Shown in pieces: positions 1 through 7,594 of a stretch of 27,900 nucleotides of DNA. Position 1 is the stretch's first letter; each line of letters opens with the position of its first letter. Under the pieces are notes generated by a model. The model saw only the letters and a list, made by a program, of their open reading frames with translations. It searched no databases and had not been told where the DNA came from. The DNA is from CAYGUI01 sp964353115 (GTDB lineage Bacteria; Pseudomonadota; Gammaproteobacteria; JAGOUU01). The stretch lies in the NCBI GenBank assembly GCA_964353115.1, contig CAYGUI010000015.1, positions 1-27,900 on the forward strand. The letters run 5' to 3'. A program made the translations under genes and the position numbers.

Positions 1-1476
1 ATCTTGATAATTATTATCAAAACAATATTTTTTTAGTAATTTTAATTTTTGTTTAAAAAGACCAGAAGAGTTTAAATTTTTGTTTTTTTTATTATTTTTT
101 ATTAATTTAAATCCTAATATTGCTGATATAAAACTTAATATAATTATTATTAAATATAGTAAATAATTAGAATTATTTTGATATTTATTTTTAATACTTA
201 TGCTTTTATTATCTATATTTTCTGAATTTTCAGTATTTATATTCTGTTGATCTATATTTGCATTATTAATAACAAAATCTTTTCCAGCTAAATATGCATT
301 ACGCACCATATCATGCTCAGTGCGCCACCAGGCTAAGTTAATTTCTGGCAGCGAAAAATTACCAGCTTTACTTGAAATAAAAGAAATACTTTGTTCAACT
401 GTGCCAACCAATTCGCCATTAATTATTTCGTTATTAAAAGTAGCTTTATCTGGATAAATTTTAAAATCATTACTTTTTTCAATTAACTCATTTGGCTCTG
501 GTAATAAATTTGCTGGTAGGCCAGTTGCTTTAATTTTTATTTTACGGGTAATAGCATCACCAGGCTTTAAGTTTTTATCAAAATCAAATTCTTGTTCAAG
601 AGTTAGATTATTAGCCGGTAGCCAATAAGGTGCCGCAAATCCGGAAGGTTTTTCTGTTGCCTCTAATGTTTTTCCTGGTGCAGCTATGCGAATAAGCTTA
701 TAACTTACAAAATTGAAAAAAGAATCAGCACCATTACTTCTATGCGAGTCCGCCATGCCGCCGGTTAAGAAAAAACCATCAATATCAATTTTGCCTAATT
801 TTTTTGGAAATACTGCGTATTTTCTAGTAATTAAAATATATCCACGATCATTGATTGTAGTGCGCGAGTTAGTATCGGCTATATGAATAATTTGAAAATC
901 TGGATTGTTATCGTTATGAATATCAAGTTGATTAACGCGAACATCATTTGCGACATAAATTTTGATCGTTAAAATATTTTCTTGATTAAGATAAATTTTG
1001 TTTTTTTCGAGTGAAGTTTTAATAAAAATATCTTTTACTTCTTGGTTATTGATAATATCATCAGCTTCTTTTTTGACAATAATATTTATAGGTGTAGTTT
1101 TATCTTTATTAATATTAAAAGATGGAATAGTTAAATTACCAATTTTTTTAGGAGATAAAGTTATTTCCCAAATAGTATCTTGTGATGCCTTACCATTGAT
1201 ATTTGCCTGATAAAACTGTTTTGAGTTGCCAATAACTTCAAAATTTTTATTTAAAGATGAAAAATCTGGATCAGAGTGAATTATGCTGTCAGTTTTAATT
1301 TCGAGAGTTAGTAAATCATTTTGCGAGACTTTTTTGCTATTAATATTTACTGTAGTTAGCGCATAGCAAGAGTTGATTATAGTTGTTATTGCAAACAGGG
1401 AAAGAGTTAGAATATGCAATATAGCTCTTATTTTTAACTTTTTATCCTCTGCCTTGTAATCTTTTGTAATATTCAT
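1..1476 (-). CDS. batD: BatD-like oxygen tolerance protein, 3' end beyond the window
   Basis: I translated this frame by hand; it is open from an ATG at 1476 to the left edge (492 codons), so the C-terminus is missing. After a charged start (MNITKDYKAEDKK) comes a hydrophobic stretch ending in NSCYA, a plausible signal peptide. A long beta-rich periplasmic region follows, with the motifs KPGDAITRKIKIKATGLP and INLAWWRTE near its end, both typical of BatD. A single membrane helix (around 105–175 on the + strand) precedes a lysine-rich cytoplasmic tail. The start overlaps the 3' end of batB by 35 nt, so translation is probably coupled. BatD proteins are large membrane-anchored periplasmic partners of the BatA/BatB von Willebrand proteins. 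Their exact biochemical role is unsettled; they are linked to envelope stress and aerotolerance. Confidence 0.85.
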   Translation of the reverse strand, partial: MNITKDYKAEDKKLKIRAILHILTLSLFAITTIINSCYALTTVNINSKKVSQNDLLTLEIKTDSIIHSDPDFSSLNKNFEVIGNSKQFYQANINGKASQDTIWEITLSPKKIGNLTIPSFNINKDKTTPINIIVKKEADDIINNQEVKDIFIKTSLEKNKIYLNQENILTIKIYVANDVRVNQLDIHNDNNPDFQIIHIADTNSRTTINDRGYILITRKYAVFPKKLGKIDIDGFFLTGGMADSHRSNGADSFFNFVSYKLIRIAAPGKTLEATEKPSGFAAPYWLPANNLTLEQEFDFDKNLKPGDAITRKIKIKATGLPANLLPEPNELIEKSNDFKIYPDKATFNNEIINGELVGTVEQSISFISSKAGNFSLPEINLAWWRTEHDMVRNAYLAGKDFVINNANIDQQNINTENSENIDNKSISIKNKYQNNSNYLLYLIIIILSFISAILGFKLIKNNKKNKNLNSSGLFKQKLKLLKKYCFDNNYQD

Positions 1477-3103
1477 ATTTAAACTTATTTTTTAGTAATT
1501 CTTCAGGGTCATCGGGAATATTTCGCAGCCATTGGTTTAATTTTACTTCTTTTTGCTGCTGCTGTTTTTGTTGTTTCTTATTTTCGTCATTGCGATCAGC
1601 TTCGCTGCGCGGCAATCCATCTTGCTGGTCATTTTCTTTTTTATCTTTTTTATTATTTTTTTCTTGCTTATTATCGTCAGGCTTTTGTTGATCTTGTTCT
1701 TGTTTATTCTCTTTTTTGTCCTGATTCTTGTCCTGATTTTGATCTTGCTCTTTATCTTTATTTTGCTCTTTCTTTTTATCCTTATTTTCCTGATCTTTTA
1801 AAAATTTTTCTAATAATTTCTTATTATATTCAGCATCTTGATTATTGCTATCAGATTCTAAAGCAAGTTTATAGGCTTGAATTGCCTCAGATATTTTACC
1901 GCTTTGTGCCAATGCATTGCCTAAATTATAATAGTCTTTATTTTCAATATATACTTTTTGCGATACGTCATAATTTTTATTTTTATATGCTGCCGCAGCT
2001 TGCCAGTTATTATCAGTAAATAAAGCTTGAGATTTATCATATTTTTTATCATTAAAATAATTCAAAGCACGCTGATTTTTGGATAATAAAATTTTATTGG
2101 ATAAATTATCATTGAAGCTTGCGTGAGAATTATTTACCGGCAAGATAAATAAAATTGGGAATAAAGCTATATTGCCACGGCGAAAATAAAATAAAGTAAA
2201 AAATAATAATAAAAAGCATAAGTTATAACCTTGATCAATCCAGCTTTGAACTTTTTTATTGGTACTATTATGAAAATCTGTATGCTTTTCTTGCGTAATT
2301 TTTATTAATTGATTTAAATCAAGATCCGTTCCTGTTGCTGTAAGATAAATTCCATCGCCATCTTTGGCTAATTTTTGTAGTGAAATATTGTCAGCATTTT
2401 TCCCAATTGCCAATACTGATACTGGATAGTCATTGGCTGCTAATTTTGCTGCTGTTTTTATTGCGACGGTATCAGCGTGGCCATCGGTAATTAATAATAC
2501 ATTGCCAATGGTATCTGGCATATTATCGAATAATTCTTTAGCTTGTAATAATCCAGCGCTGATATTTTCACCATCAATTGGCATTATCTCAGGCTTAATT
2601 GCTGGTAACATATTTTTAAATGTTGCAGTGTCTTCTGTAAGTGGTAAAACAGCAAAAGCTTCTTTGCTAAAAACCACTAGGCCAAATAAACCAGCTGGTT
2701 TTTTCTGCAAAAAGTCATAAATTTTAAATTTAGCAAATTCTAAGCGTGAAGGCTTGACATCATTTTCAAGCATAGACGAGTTGACTTCTAATGCTATAAC
2801 CCAAGCATTATTAGGATTAAAAGATTTAACTTCACGCATCGACCAGGTTGGGCCTGCAAGTGCTAAAATTGTAGTCACCCAAGCTAATAATATTAATATT
2901 AAATTATTTTTATTATTTATAACGCTATTACTATGATTTTCAAGTGATGCGAGTAATTTAGCATCACAAATTTTACGCCAAGAATTATTTTGTTTTAAAT
3001 TTAAATATTTAACTAGTAGAAGTGGTAGTAGAATCAGTGGCAGTACATATAGCCAATTTGGTCTTAAGAAATGAAAATTTTGGATCAAATCATTAATATT
3101 CAT
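1442..3103 (-). CDS. batB: BatB-like VWA–TPR membrane protein
   Basis: The protein has 553 residues. Two N-terminal membrane helices (about 18–34 and 67–84) lead into a von Willebrand A domain (about 100–275). A further pair of helices (about 292–323) is followed by TPR-like repeats (about 340–432), a long K/Q/E/N/D low-complexity stretch (about 437–522) and the conserved C-terminal segment LNQWLRNIPDDPEELL. This BatB plus BatC fusion layout is common in gammaproteobacteria. The metal site is unusual: the expected DxSxS reads EVNSS (106–110), so the first Asp is Glu and the first Ser is Asn, while TDGH (206–209) is kept. The ATG overlaps the batA stop by 4 nt (ATGA). It probably forms a membrane complex with BatA and BatD. 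Confidence 0.9.
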   Translation of the reverse strand: MNINDLIQNFHFLRPNWLYVLPLILLPLLLVKYLNLKQNNSWRKICDAKLLASLENHSNSVINNKNNLILILLAWVTTILALAGPTWSMREVKSFNPNNAWVIALEVNSSMLENDVKPSRLEFAKFKIYDFLQKKPAGLFGLVVFSKEAFAVLPLTEDTATFKNMLPAIKPEIMPIDGENISAGLLQAKELFDNMPDTIGNVLLITDGHADTVAIKTAAKLAANDYPVSVLAIGKNADNISLQKLAKDGDGIYLTATGTDLDLNQLIKITQEKHTDFHNSTNKKVQSWIDQGYNLCFLLLFFTLFYFRRGNIALFPILFILPVNNSHASFNDNLSNKILLSKNQRALNYFNDKKYDKSQALFTDNNWQAAAAYKNKNYDVSQKVYIENKDYYNLGNALAQSGKISEAIQAYKLALESDSNNQDAEYNKKLLEKFLKDQENKDKKKEQNKDKEQDQNQDKNQDKKENKQEQDQQKPDDNKQEKNNKKDKKENDQQDGLPRSEADRNDENKKQQKQQQQKEVKLNQWLRNIPDDPEELLKNKFKYEYYKRLQGRG

Positions 3104-4068
3104 ATATGTTTATAGATATTATTTTTTATAAATAAAAACAAGGATAAAAATAACGCCAACGATAAAGGCCAATAAAATAAATCTTTTATTGGGCGAAATA
3201 CCACGCTATCTTCGCCAAGAGGCTCTAATTTATTAATTGTTGCGTAAATTTGTTGCAAGCTTTTTTCATCAGTGTCACGAAAATATTGGCGAGAAGTTAT
3301 AGTTGCTATTTCTTTTAAAGTATCTTCATCTAGGCTTTGTCTCGCGCCAACCCCAGTACTTTTACCGCCAATACCTATGGTATAAATTTTTATCCCCTGA
3401 TCTTTTGCAACTTTAGCAGCAGAAATTGGATCAACGGCACCACTAGTATTGCCACCATCAGAAAGCAGTATTAAAACTAATTCTTGATTATTTAAATTTT
3501 TAAATTGTTTGATTGCAAGACCAATAGCATCACCAATTGCTGTATAAGTTCCGGCAAAGCCAATTTGGGCATCTTGTAGCATTTTGGTAACCATATCGTG
3601 GTCAAAGCTTAAGGGGCTGTATAAATAAGCTTTAGAGCCAAATAAAATAACTCCAATGCGATCATCAACGCGTTTTTCGATAAATTCACTACCAATATAT
3701 TTAACAACATCTAAGCGATTAATTCGGTAATTTCCAGTCATATCACGCTCATCCATACTGCCAGAAATATCAATGGCAAGCATTAAATCACGTCCATGTT
3801 TAAGAAAGTTCAATGGTGCACCAATCCACAGTGGCTTCGCACAAGCAGTAATTAGAAATAACCAAATTAAAAAATATAGTATTAAATTTAAATATTTATT
3901 TTTAATATTATTGCTTTGATCAAGCTTGTTGATAAATAAATTATAATGCGGAAACCTTATTCCAGATGTGATTTTGAAATTATTATTTTTGCTTTGTGGT
4001 AATAAATAATAAGTTAAAAGAGGTAGTGGAAGTAAAATAAATAAATATTTATAGGCAAATTCTATCAT
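3100..4068 (-). CDS. batA: BatA-like VWA membrane protein
   Basis: The protein has 322 residues. It has an N-terminal helix (about 6–23), a second helix (about 58–76), a von Willebrand A domain and a C-terminal helix (about 298–317). The metal-ion site is complete: DISGS at 100–104, TAIGDA at 176–181 and LLSDGGNTSG at 201–210. This contrasts with the altered site in the neighbouring BatB. Length and architecture match BatA of aerotolerance operons. The gene starts 9 nt after DUF4381 and ends overlapping batB, so it is clearly part of the same transcript. The family is thought to act with the MoxR ATPase as a chaperone-like or metal-assembly system at the inner membrane; the substrate cannot be read from sequence. 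Confidence 0.92.
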   Translation of the reverse strand: MIEFAYKYLFILLPLPLLTYYLLPQSKNNNFKITSGIRFPHYNLFINKLDQSNNIKNKYLNLILYFLIWLFLITACAKPLWIGAPLNFLKHGRDLMLAIDISGSMDERDMTGNYRINRLDVVKYIGSEFIEKRVDDRIGVILFGSKAYLYSPLSFDHDMVTKMLQDAQIGFAGTYTAIGDAIGLAIKQFKNLNNQELVLILLSDGGNTSGAVDPISAAKVAKDQGIKIYTIGIGGKSTGVGARQSLDEDTLKEIATITSRQYFRDTDEKSLQQIYATINKLEPLGEDSVVFRPIKDLFYWPLSLALFLSLFLFIKNNIYKHI

Positions 4069-4077
4069 ATAGTTTTA

Positions 4078-4554
4078 TTACAAATTTTTCTTAATTAATC
4101 TTTCTGATATTTTTATTAATTTTTCAGGAAAATCATCAAATTGTTTTTGAAACGGGGCGGTTGCTAATATTTGTCCGGAGCCGTTTGTAAATTCTGTTGT
4201 GCTAGATATGCTATCTAAAAATTCTAACCAATCAGCTCCATTTAAGCTTGCAATATTTTCGCGTGGAAAAGCGGTTAGGGCTACCTGTCGTAATAAAATT
4301 GACAAGTCTTGAATAGCATTTAAATCATCTCCCATAAGAGTTAGTAACTTTATTTCTTTTAGTTGTTTGAGCGCATATTTTTTATTTTTAGTTTTACTTT
4401 GGTATCTTTTATAAAAAAATATAGATACAAATATAAAAGCAGCGCTAAAAAATAAAATAAAATAAATAGGGGCAGGTGGGTATTTGGATATTTCATTTGG
4501 TAAATGAATATCTTTTAGTTGTGCTAAAGCTTGCGCTAATTTCTCGTTATCCAC
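4078..4554 (-). CDS. DUF4381 family membrane protein
   Basis: The protein has 158 residues. An amphipathic N-terminus (LAQALAQLKDIHLPNEISKYPPAP) leads into one membrane helix (about 31–48) and a cytoplasmic helical domain containing LSILLRQVALTAFPRENIASLNGADWLEFLD. That pattern, and the position between DUF58 and BatA, are characteristic of DUF4381, an uncharacterised partner of MoxR/Bat operons. The start overlaps the end of the DUF58 gene by 19 nt, consistent with translational coupling. No catalytic residues are recognisable. I infer that it is an accessory membrane component of the Bat complex. Confidence 0.85.
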   Translation of the reverse strand: MDNEKLAQALAQLKDIHLPNEISKYPPAPIYFILFFSAAFIFVSIFFYKRYQSKTKNKKYALKQLKEIKLLTLMGDDLNAIQDLSILLRQVALTAFPRENIASLNGADWLEFLDSISSTTEFTNGSGQILATAPFQKQFDDFPEKLIKISERLIKKNL

Positions 4555-5447
4555 GGCAGTTTGGTGATTAAATTATCATTAGTTAAAATTTCGCTGTGAT
4601 TTATTTTTAATTCACGGCATAAATTCGTAAAATTTCGTTCTTGGGCTAGAAAAACTTCTTGGTATTTTTGTTGGATTTTTTTGTTATTTAAATTCAAGTT
4701 GAAGAAATTATTGTCATAGTTTATTGGATAATATCCTTGCGGCGGCACGTATTTTTCTGTTGGGTCTATTATGCGGATATTAATGATATCGTTTTTTTTA
4801 GCTAATATGTTTATATTAGGCTTGAAGTCCATAAAATCACTTAAAACAATAATCAAGTTATTATTGACATTCTTACATCCCAACTCATCAAGAACACTAT
4901 TTAAATCATATTTTTGATTTTTATAATCATTATTAACTTTATTTAAATCCACTAAGTTTTTTATAAATAAATTAGTATTATTAATTATCTTTTTATTTTT
5001 TAAAAATTCAAATTTTTCAGAATCATTAAAAATAACAAAACTTAAATTCTCACGCTTTTTTTCAGTAATAAATGCAAAAATGGCAGCAAGTTGCATGGCA
5101 ATTACTGATTTAAAAGCATTTTTTGTGCCAAATTGCATGTTATTTGATAAATCAACGATAATTAATATCGGCTGACTAGTTTCTTGCTGAAATACTTTAG
5201 TATGAGGTGTGCCAGTACGGGCAGTTACTCGCCAGTCAATACTGCGCGCATCATCGCCTGGTAAATATTCCCGTACCTCGGCAAATTCCATGCCGCGGCC
5301 CTTAATTTTGCTGATTATATTATTAATTTTATTGTTCTTATTTTTTTGTTTTAAATTAATTTTATATTGTGCCGCAATTGCTTTTAATTTAATTAAATCA
5401 TTAAAACTTATATCAGCTCCATTGTGCTGTTGTAATAATTTATGCAT
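4536..5447 (-). CDS. DUF58 / VWA-fold protein of the MoxR operon
   Basis: The protein has 303 residues and no membrane helices. The DUF58 signature lies at about 50–88: GRGMEFAEVREYLPGDD followed by ARSIDWRVTARTG. A VWA-like fold follows, with VDLSNNM at 98–104 as a partial metal site. DUF58 proteins are almost always encoded directly after a MoxR ATPase, as here: the moxR stop and this ATG are 3 nt apart. The N-terminal part lacks the two membrane helices seen in longer DUF58 proteins, so this is the short soluble type. It is probably an adaptor between MoxR and the membrane Bat proteins. Confidence 0.9.
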   Translation of the reverse strand: MHKLLQQHNGADISFNDLIKLKAIAAQYKINLKQKNKNNKINNIISKIKGRGMEFAEVREYLPGDDARSIDWRVTARTGTPHTKVFQQETSQPILIIVDLSNNMQFGTKNAFKSVIAMQLAAIFAFITEKKRENLSFVIFNDSEKFEFLKNKKIINNTNLFIKNLVDLNKVNNDYKNQKYDLNSVLDELGCKNVNNNLIIVLSDFMDFKPNINILAKKNDIINIRIIDPTEKYVPPQGYYPINYDNNFFNLNLNNKKIQQKYQEVFLAQERNFTNLCRELKINHSEILTNDNLITKLPWITRN

Positions 5448-5450
5448 GAT

Positions 5451-6473
5451 TTATGGAATTGCAACTAATCTAATAATTTCGCTTAATATTTGATCGGTAG
5501 TTATATTTTCAGCTTCAGCTATATACGATATTCCTATTCTATGACGTAAAACATCGTGCGCTAAATTTTTTACATCTTCAGGAATAACATAATTTCTATT
5601 ATCAAGCCAGGCATGGGCGCGGGCGGCATGTGCAAGACTTATAGTTCCTCGTGGGCTTGCTCCATATTCTAAATAATTTTTTAATTCAGGCTTATATTTT
5701 TCCGGATTACGTGTGGCAAGTACTAATCTAACTATATACTCTTCAATATTCGGATTAATATTGATATTTAATATTTGTTGTTTAATTTGATTAATATTTT
5801 CTTGCGATATATTTGGCAAAACTGCTTTTTTTGTTGAGAAACACTCGAGATTTTCTTTTTGTATGCAGCGCAAAATAGCAAGCTCGGCATTTGCGTTTGG
5901 ATAACCCAAATTTATGTGCATTAAAAATCTATCAAGTTGAGCTTCCGGCAGGCGATATGTTCCTTCGTGCTCAAGAGAGTTTTGCGTGGCCATGACCATG
6001 AATAAATTTGGTAATTTATGAGTTTTTTTACCGATAGTTACTTGCTGCTCAGCCATTGCTTCTAATAAAGCAGATTGAACTTTAGCAGGTGCACGGTTTA
6101 TTTCATCAGCAAGAATAATATTATTAAAAATAGGGCCAGACTGAAAATTAAAAGAGCCATTTTCAGGGCGATAAATTTCCGTGCCTGTAATATCTGCCGG
6201 TAATAAGTCAGGGGTAAATTGAATGCGCTGAAAGCTGCCATCAATACAAGATGCAAAAGTCTTAATTGTTTTAGTTTTAGCAAGCCCCGGAGCACCTTCA
6301 ACTAACAAATGCCCGCTACAAAAACAGGTTATTAATATTCTATTTAGTAATTTATCTTGATCAATTATATGTTGCTTTAAATAATTAGTTAGATTTTTAA
6401 TATCACTTTGGAATGAATAAGATGAATGGTTGGTATTTGTAGTTGTATTTTGTGAAGAAATTGCACTATCCAT
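5451..6473 (-). CDS. moxR: MoxR family AAA+ ATPase
   Basis: The protein has 340 residues and a full set of AAA+ motifs: Walker A GAPGLAKT (60–67), Walker B NIILADEINRAP (118–129), sensor 1 MATQN (161–165), arginine-finger region EAQLDRF (177–183) and the sensor 2 region GASPRG (271–276). A serine/threonine/asparagine-rich N-terminal extension of about 24 residues precedes the domain. As first gene of the six-gene Bat operon it supplies the ATP-driven remodelling activity; MoxR ATPases act as chaperones that mature or insert metal cofactors in partner complexes. There is a good promoter upstream but no obvious Shine–Dalgarno sequence. Confidence 0.93.
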   Translation of the reverse strand: MDSAISSQNTTTNTNHSSYSFQSDIKNLTNYLKQHIIDQDKLLNRILITCFCSGHLLVEGAPGLAKTKTIKTFASCIDGSFQRIQFTPDLLPADITGTEIYRPENGSFNFQSGPIFNNIILADEINRAPAKVQSALLEAMAEQQVTIGKKTHKLPNLFMVMATQNSLEHEGTYRLPEAQLDRFLMHINLGYPNANAELAILRCIQKENLECFSTKKAVLPNISQENINQIKQQILNININPNIEEYIVRLVLATRNPEKYKPELKNYLEYGASPRGTISLAHAARAHAWLDNRNYVIPEDVKNLAHDVLRHRIGISYIAEAENITTDQILSEIIRLVAIP

Positions 6474-6503
6474 ATTGCTTGAGTATTTTATTTACTTAAA
6501 AAT

Positions 6504-6532
6504 ATTTTATTAATTATAGAATTTTATATCAA
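6504..6532 (-). promoter_or_regulatory. Predicted sigma-70 promoter of the moxR–bat operon
   Basis: On the minus strand TTGATA (6532–6527) and TAAAAT (6509–6504) are separated by exactly 17 nt. The predicted start near 6497 gives a leader of about 24 nt before the moxR ATG at 6473. It is the only strong promoter seen ahead of the operon; the downstream genes overlap or lie within 9 nt of each other. Confidence 0.55.
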
Positions 6533-6560
6533 TGCTTTTTATTTATAATTAATGTTTTCC

Positions 6561-6588
6561 CGTCATTCCCGCGAAGGCGGGAATCCAG
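6561..6588 (-). repeat. GC-rich palindromic repeat, copy 1
   Basis: A 28-nt element in AT-rich surroundings. The stem is ATTCCCGC (6565–6572) with GCGGGAAT (6577–6584) around a 4-nt loop, flanked by CTGG and GACG ends. It lies 7 nt beyond the ispB stop codon. Copies at 13792–13819 and 27770–27797 are near-identical. There is no T-tract after the stem on either strand, so it is not a classic terminator, although it could protect the mRNA 3' end. Confidence 0.85.
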
Positions 6589-6595
6589 TTTCTAA

Positions 6596-7540
6596 TTAAA
6601 ATTTCCTAACACTAATATTCTCTGCAATACCAACTAACAAATTTTTATACTCACTTTCTGGAAAAATTTCCAATTGTAGAATAGCCTTATCAATATGCTG
6701 GCCCATAATATCCTGAGATTTCTGTAAGATATTATTTTTTCTCATATTTTCTAAGGTATCTAAAAAATTATTTTTTTTAAAAAAAGATTTTAAATTTTTA
6801 GAAGAAATATTTATTTCCTTTAAATAATAAATCAGCGGCAAGGTTATTTTTTGATTATTAAAATCATCACCAACATTTTTGCCAAGTTTGGTTGGATCGG
6901 CAAAATAATCAAGAATATCATCGCTAATTTGAAATGCTACACCTAAATAAAGACCAAATTTTGTTAATTTATCTATTTTTTCTTGATCTTTTGTTGATAA
7001 CAAAGCGCCTAATTTAAAAGAAGTTTCAAATAGTACAGCGGTTTTTGCCTTAATAGCAGTTATATAATTTTCTATTGATAAGCTAGAATTTTTTTTGTTT
7101 TGTAATTGCTGAAGTTCGCCTTCGGCCATTTTTTTAGTGACGAGCATGATTTCTTCAGAAATGGCAAAATTATTAAATTTAGTTGATAGTAAAAAGACTT
7201 TAGCGAATAACCAGTCGCCAATTGTCCCACTAAGTTTATTATTATACTTATAGTTTATTGAAAGCTGGTTACGTCTTTTATCTGAATTATCTATTAAATC
7301 ATCGTGAATAAGCGAAGCTGTGTGTATTAACTCTGGTAGCACTGCGAGACTTATGGCGTCTTTATTATGATAGCCACAGATTTGGCATGTTAATAAGCAG
7401 CATAGGGGGCGTATTCTTTTGCCACCATTTTTAAATAAGTATAATAACTCATTATTTATTTTGCTGTTATTAGAATCAACAATATCATATAGATAATTGT
7501 TTATTTTGTTTCTATTCTCTATATATAGTGCGGAATTCAT
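6596..7540 (-). CDS. ispB: Polyprenyl diphosphate synthase, octaprenyl type
   Basis: The protein has 314 residues and is a trans-isoprenyl diphosphate synthase. GGKRIRP (39–45) binds diphosphate; the first aspartate-rich motif is DDLID (80–84) and the second is DDILD (207–211). The fifth residue before the first motif is Ala, a small residue expected of long-chain enzymes, and the surrounding LIHTASLIHDD resembles IspB. The enzyme would condense IPP onto an allylic diphosphate to make the side chain of ubiquinone or menaquinone. Chain length cannot be fixed from sequence. The gene is divergent from asmA. A TATAAT box ends 6 nt before the ATG and no Shine–Dalgarno sequence is visible, so its mRNA may be leaderless. 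A palindromic repeat follows the stop. Confidence 0.9.
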   Translation of the reverse strand: MNSALYIENRNKINNYLYDIVDSNNSKINNELLYLFKNGGKRIRPLCCLLTCQICGYHNKDAISLAVLPELIHTASLIHDDLIDNSDKRRNQLSINYKYNNKLSGTIGDWLFAKVFLLSTKFNNFAISEEIMLVTKKMAEGELQQLQNKKNSSLSIENYITAIKAKTAVLFETSFKLGALLSTKDQEKIDKLTKFGLYLGVAFQISDDILDYFADPTKLGKNVGDDFNNQKITLPLIYYLKEINISSKNLKSFFKKNNFLDTLENMRKNNILQKSQDIMGQHIDKAILQLEIFPESEYKNLLVGIAENISVRKF

Positions 7541-7546
7541 CAGGGA

Positions 7547-7575
7547 ATTATACTATAACTTTATAATAGGATTAA
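7547..7575 (-). promoter_or_regulatory. Predicted ispB promoter, leaderless geometry
   Basis: On the minus strand a consensus TATAAT occupies 7552–7547, 17 nt after a weak -35 TTAATC (7575–7570). Only 6 nt separate the box from the ATG at 7540, so the expected transcription start coincides with the start codon. Confidence 0.45.
7562..7567 (+). promoter_or_regulatory. Predicted -10 box for asmA–yggX
   Basis: Consensus TATAAT on the plus strand, 27 nt before the asmA ATG; an AGGA motif 9 nt before the ATG serves as ribosome binding site. No good -35 box is visible. It sits back to back with the ispB promoter in the 54-nt divergent region. Confidence 0.4.
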
Positions 7576-7594
7576 CTTTTTCAGGACCGAAAAA

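Noticed and set aside
1553..1801. Plus-strand hydrophobic open frame rich in Leu, Ile and Phe
   Set aside because: It is the antisense of the K/Q/E/N/D low-complexity part of BatB and has no independent support.
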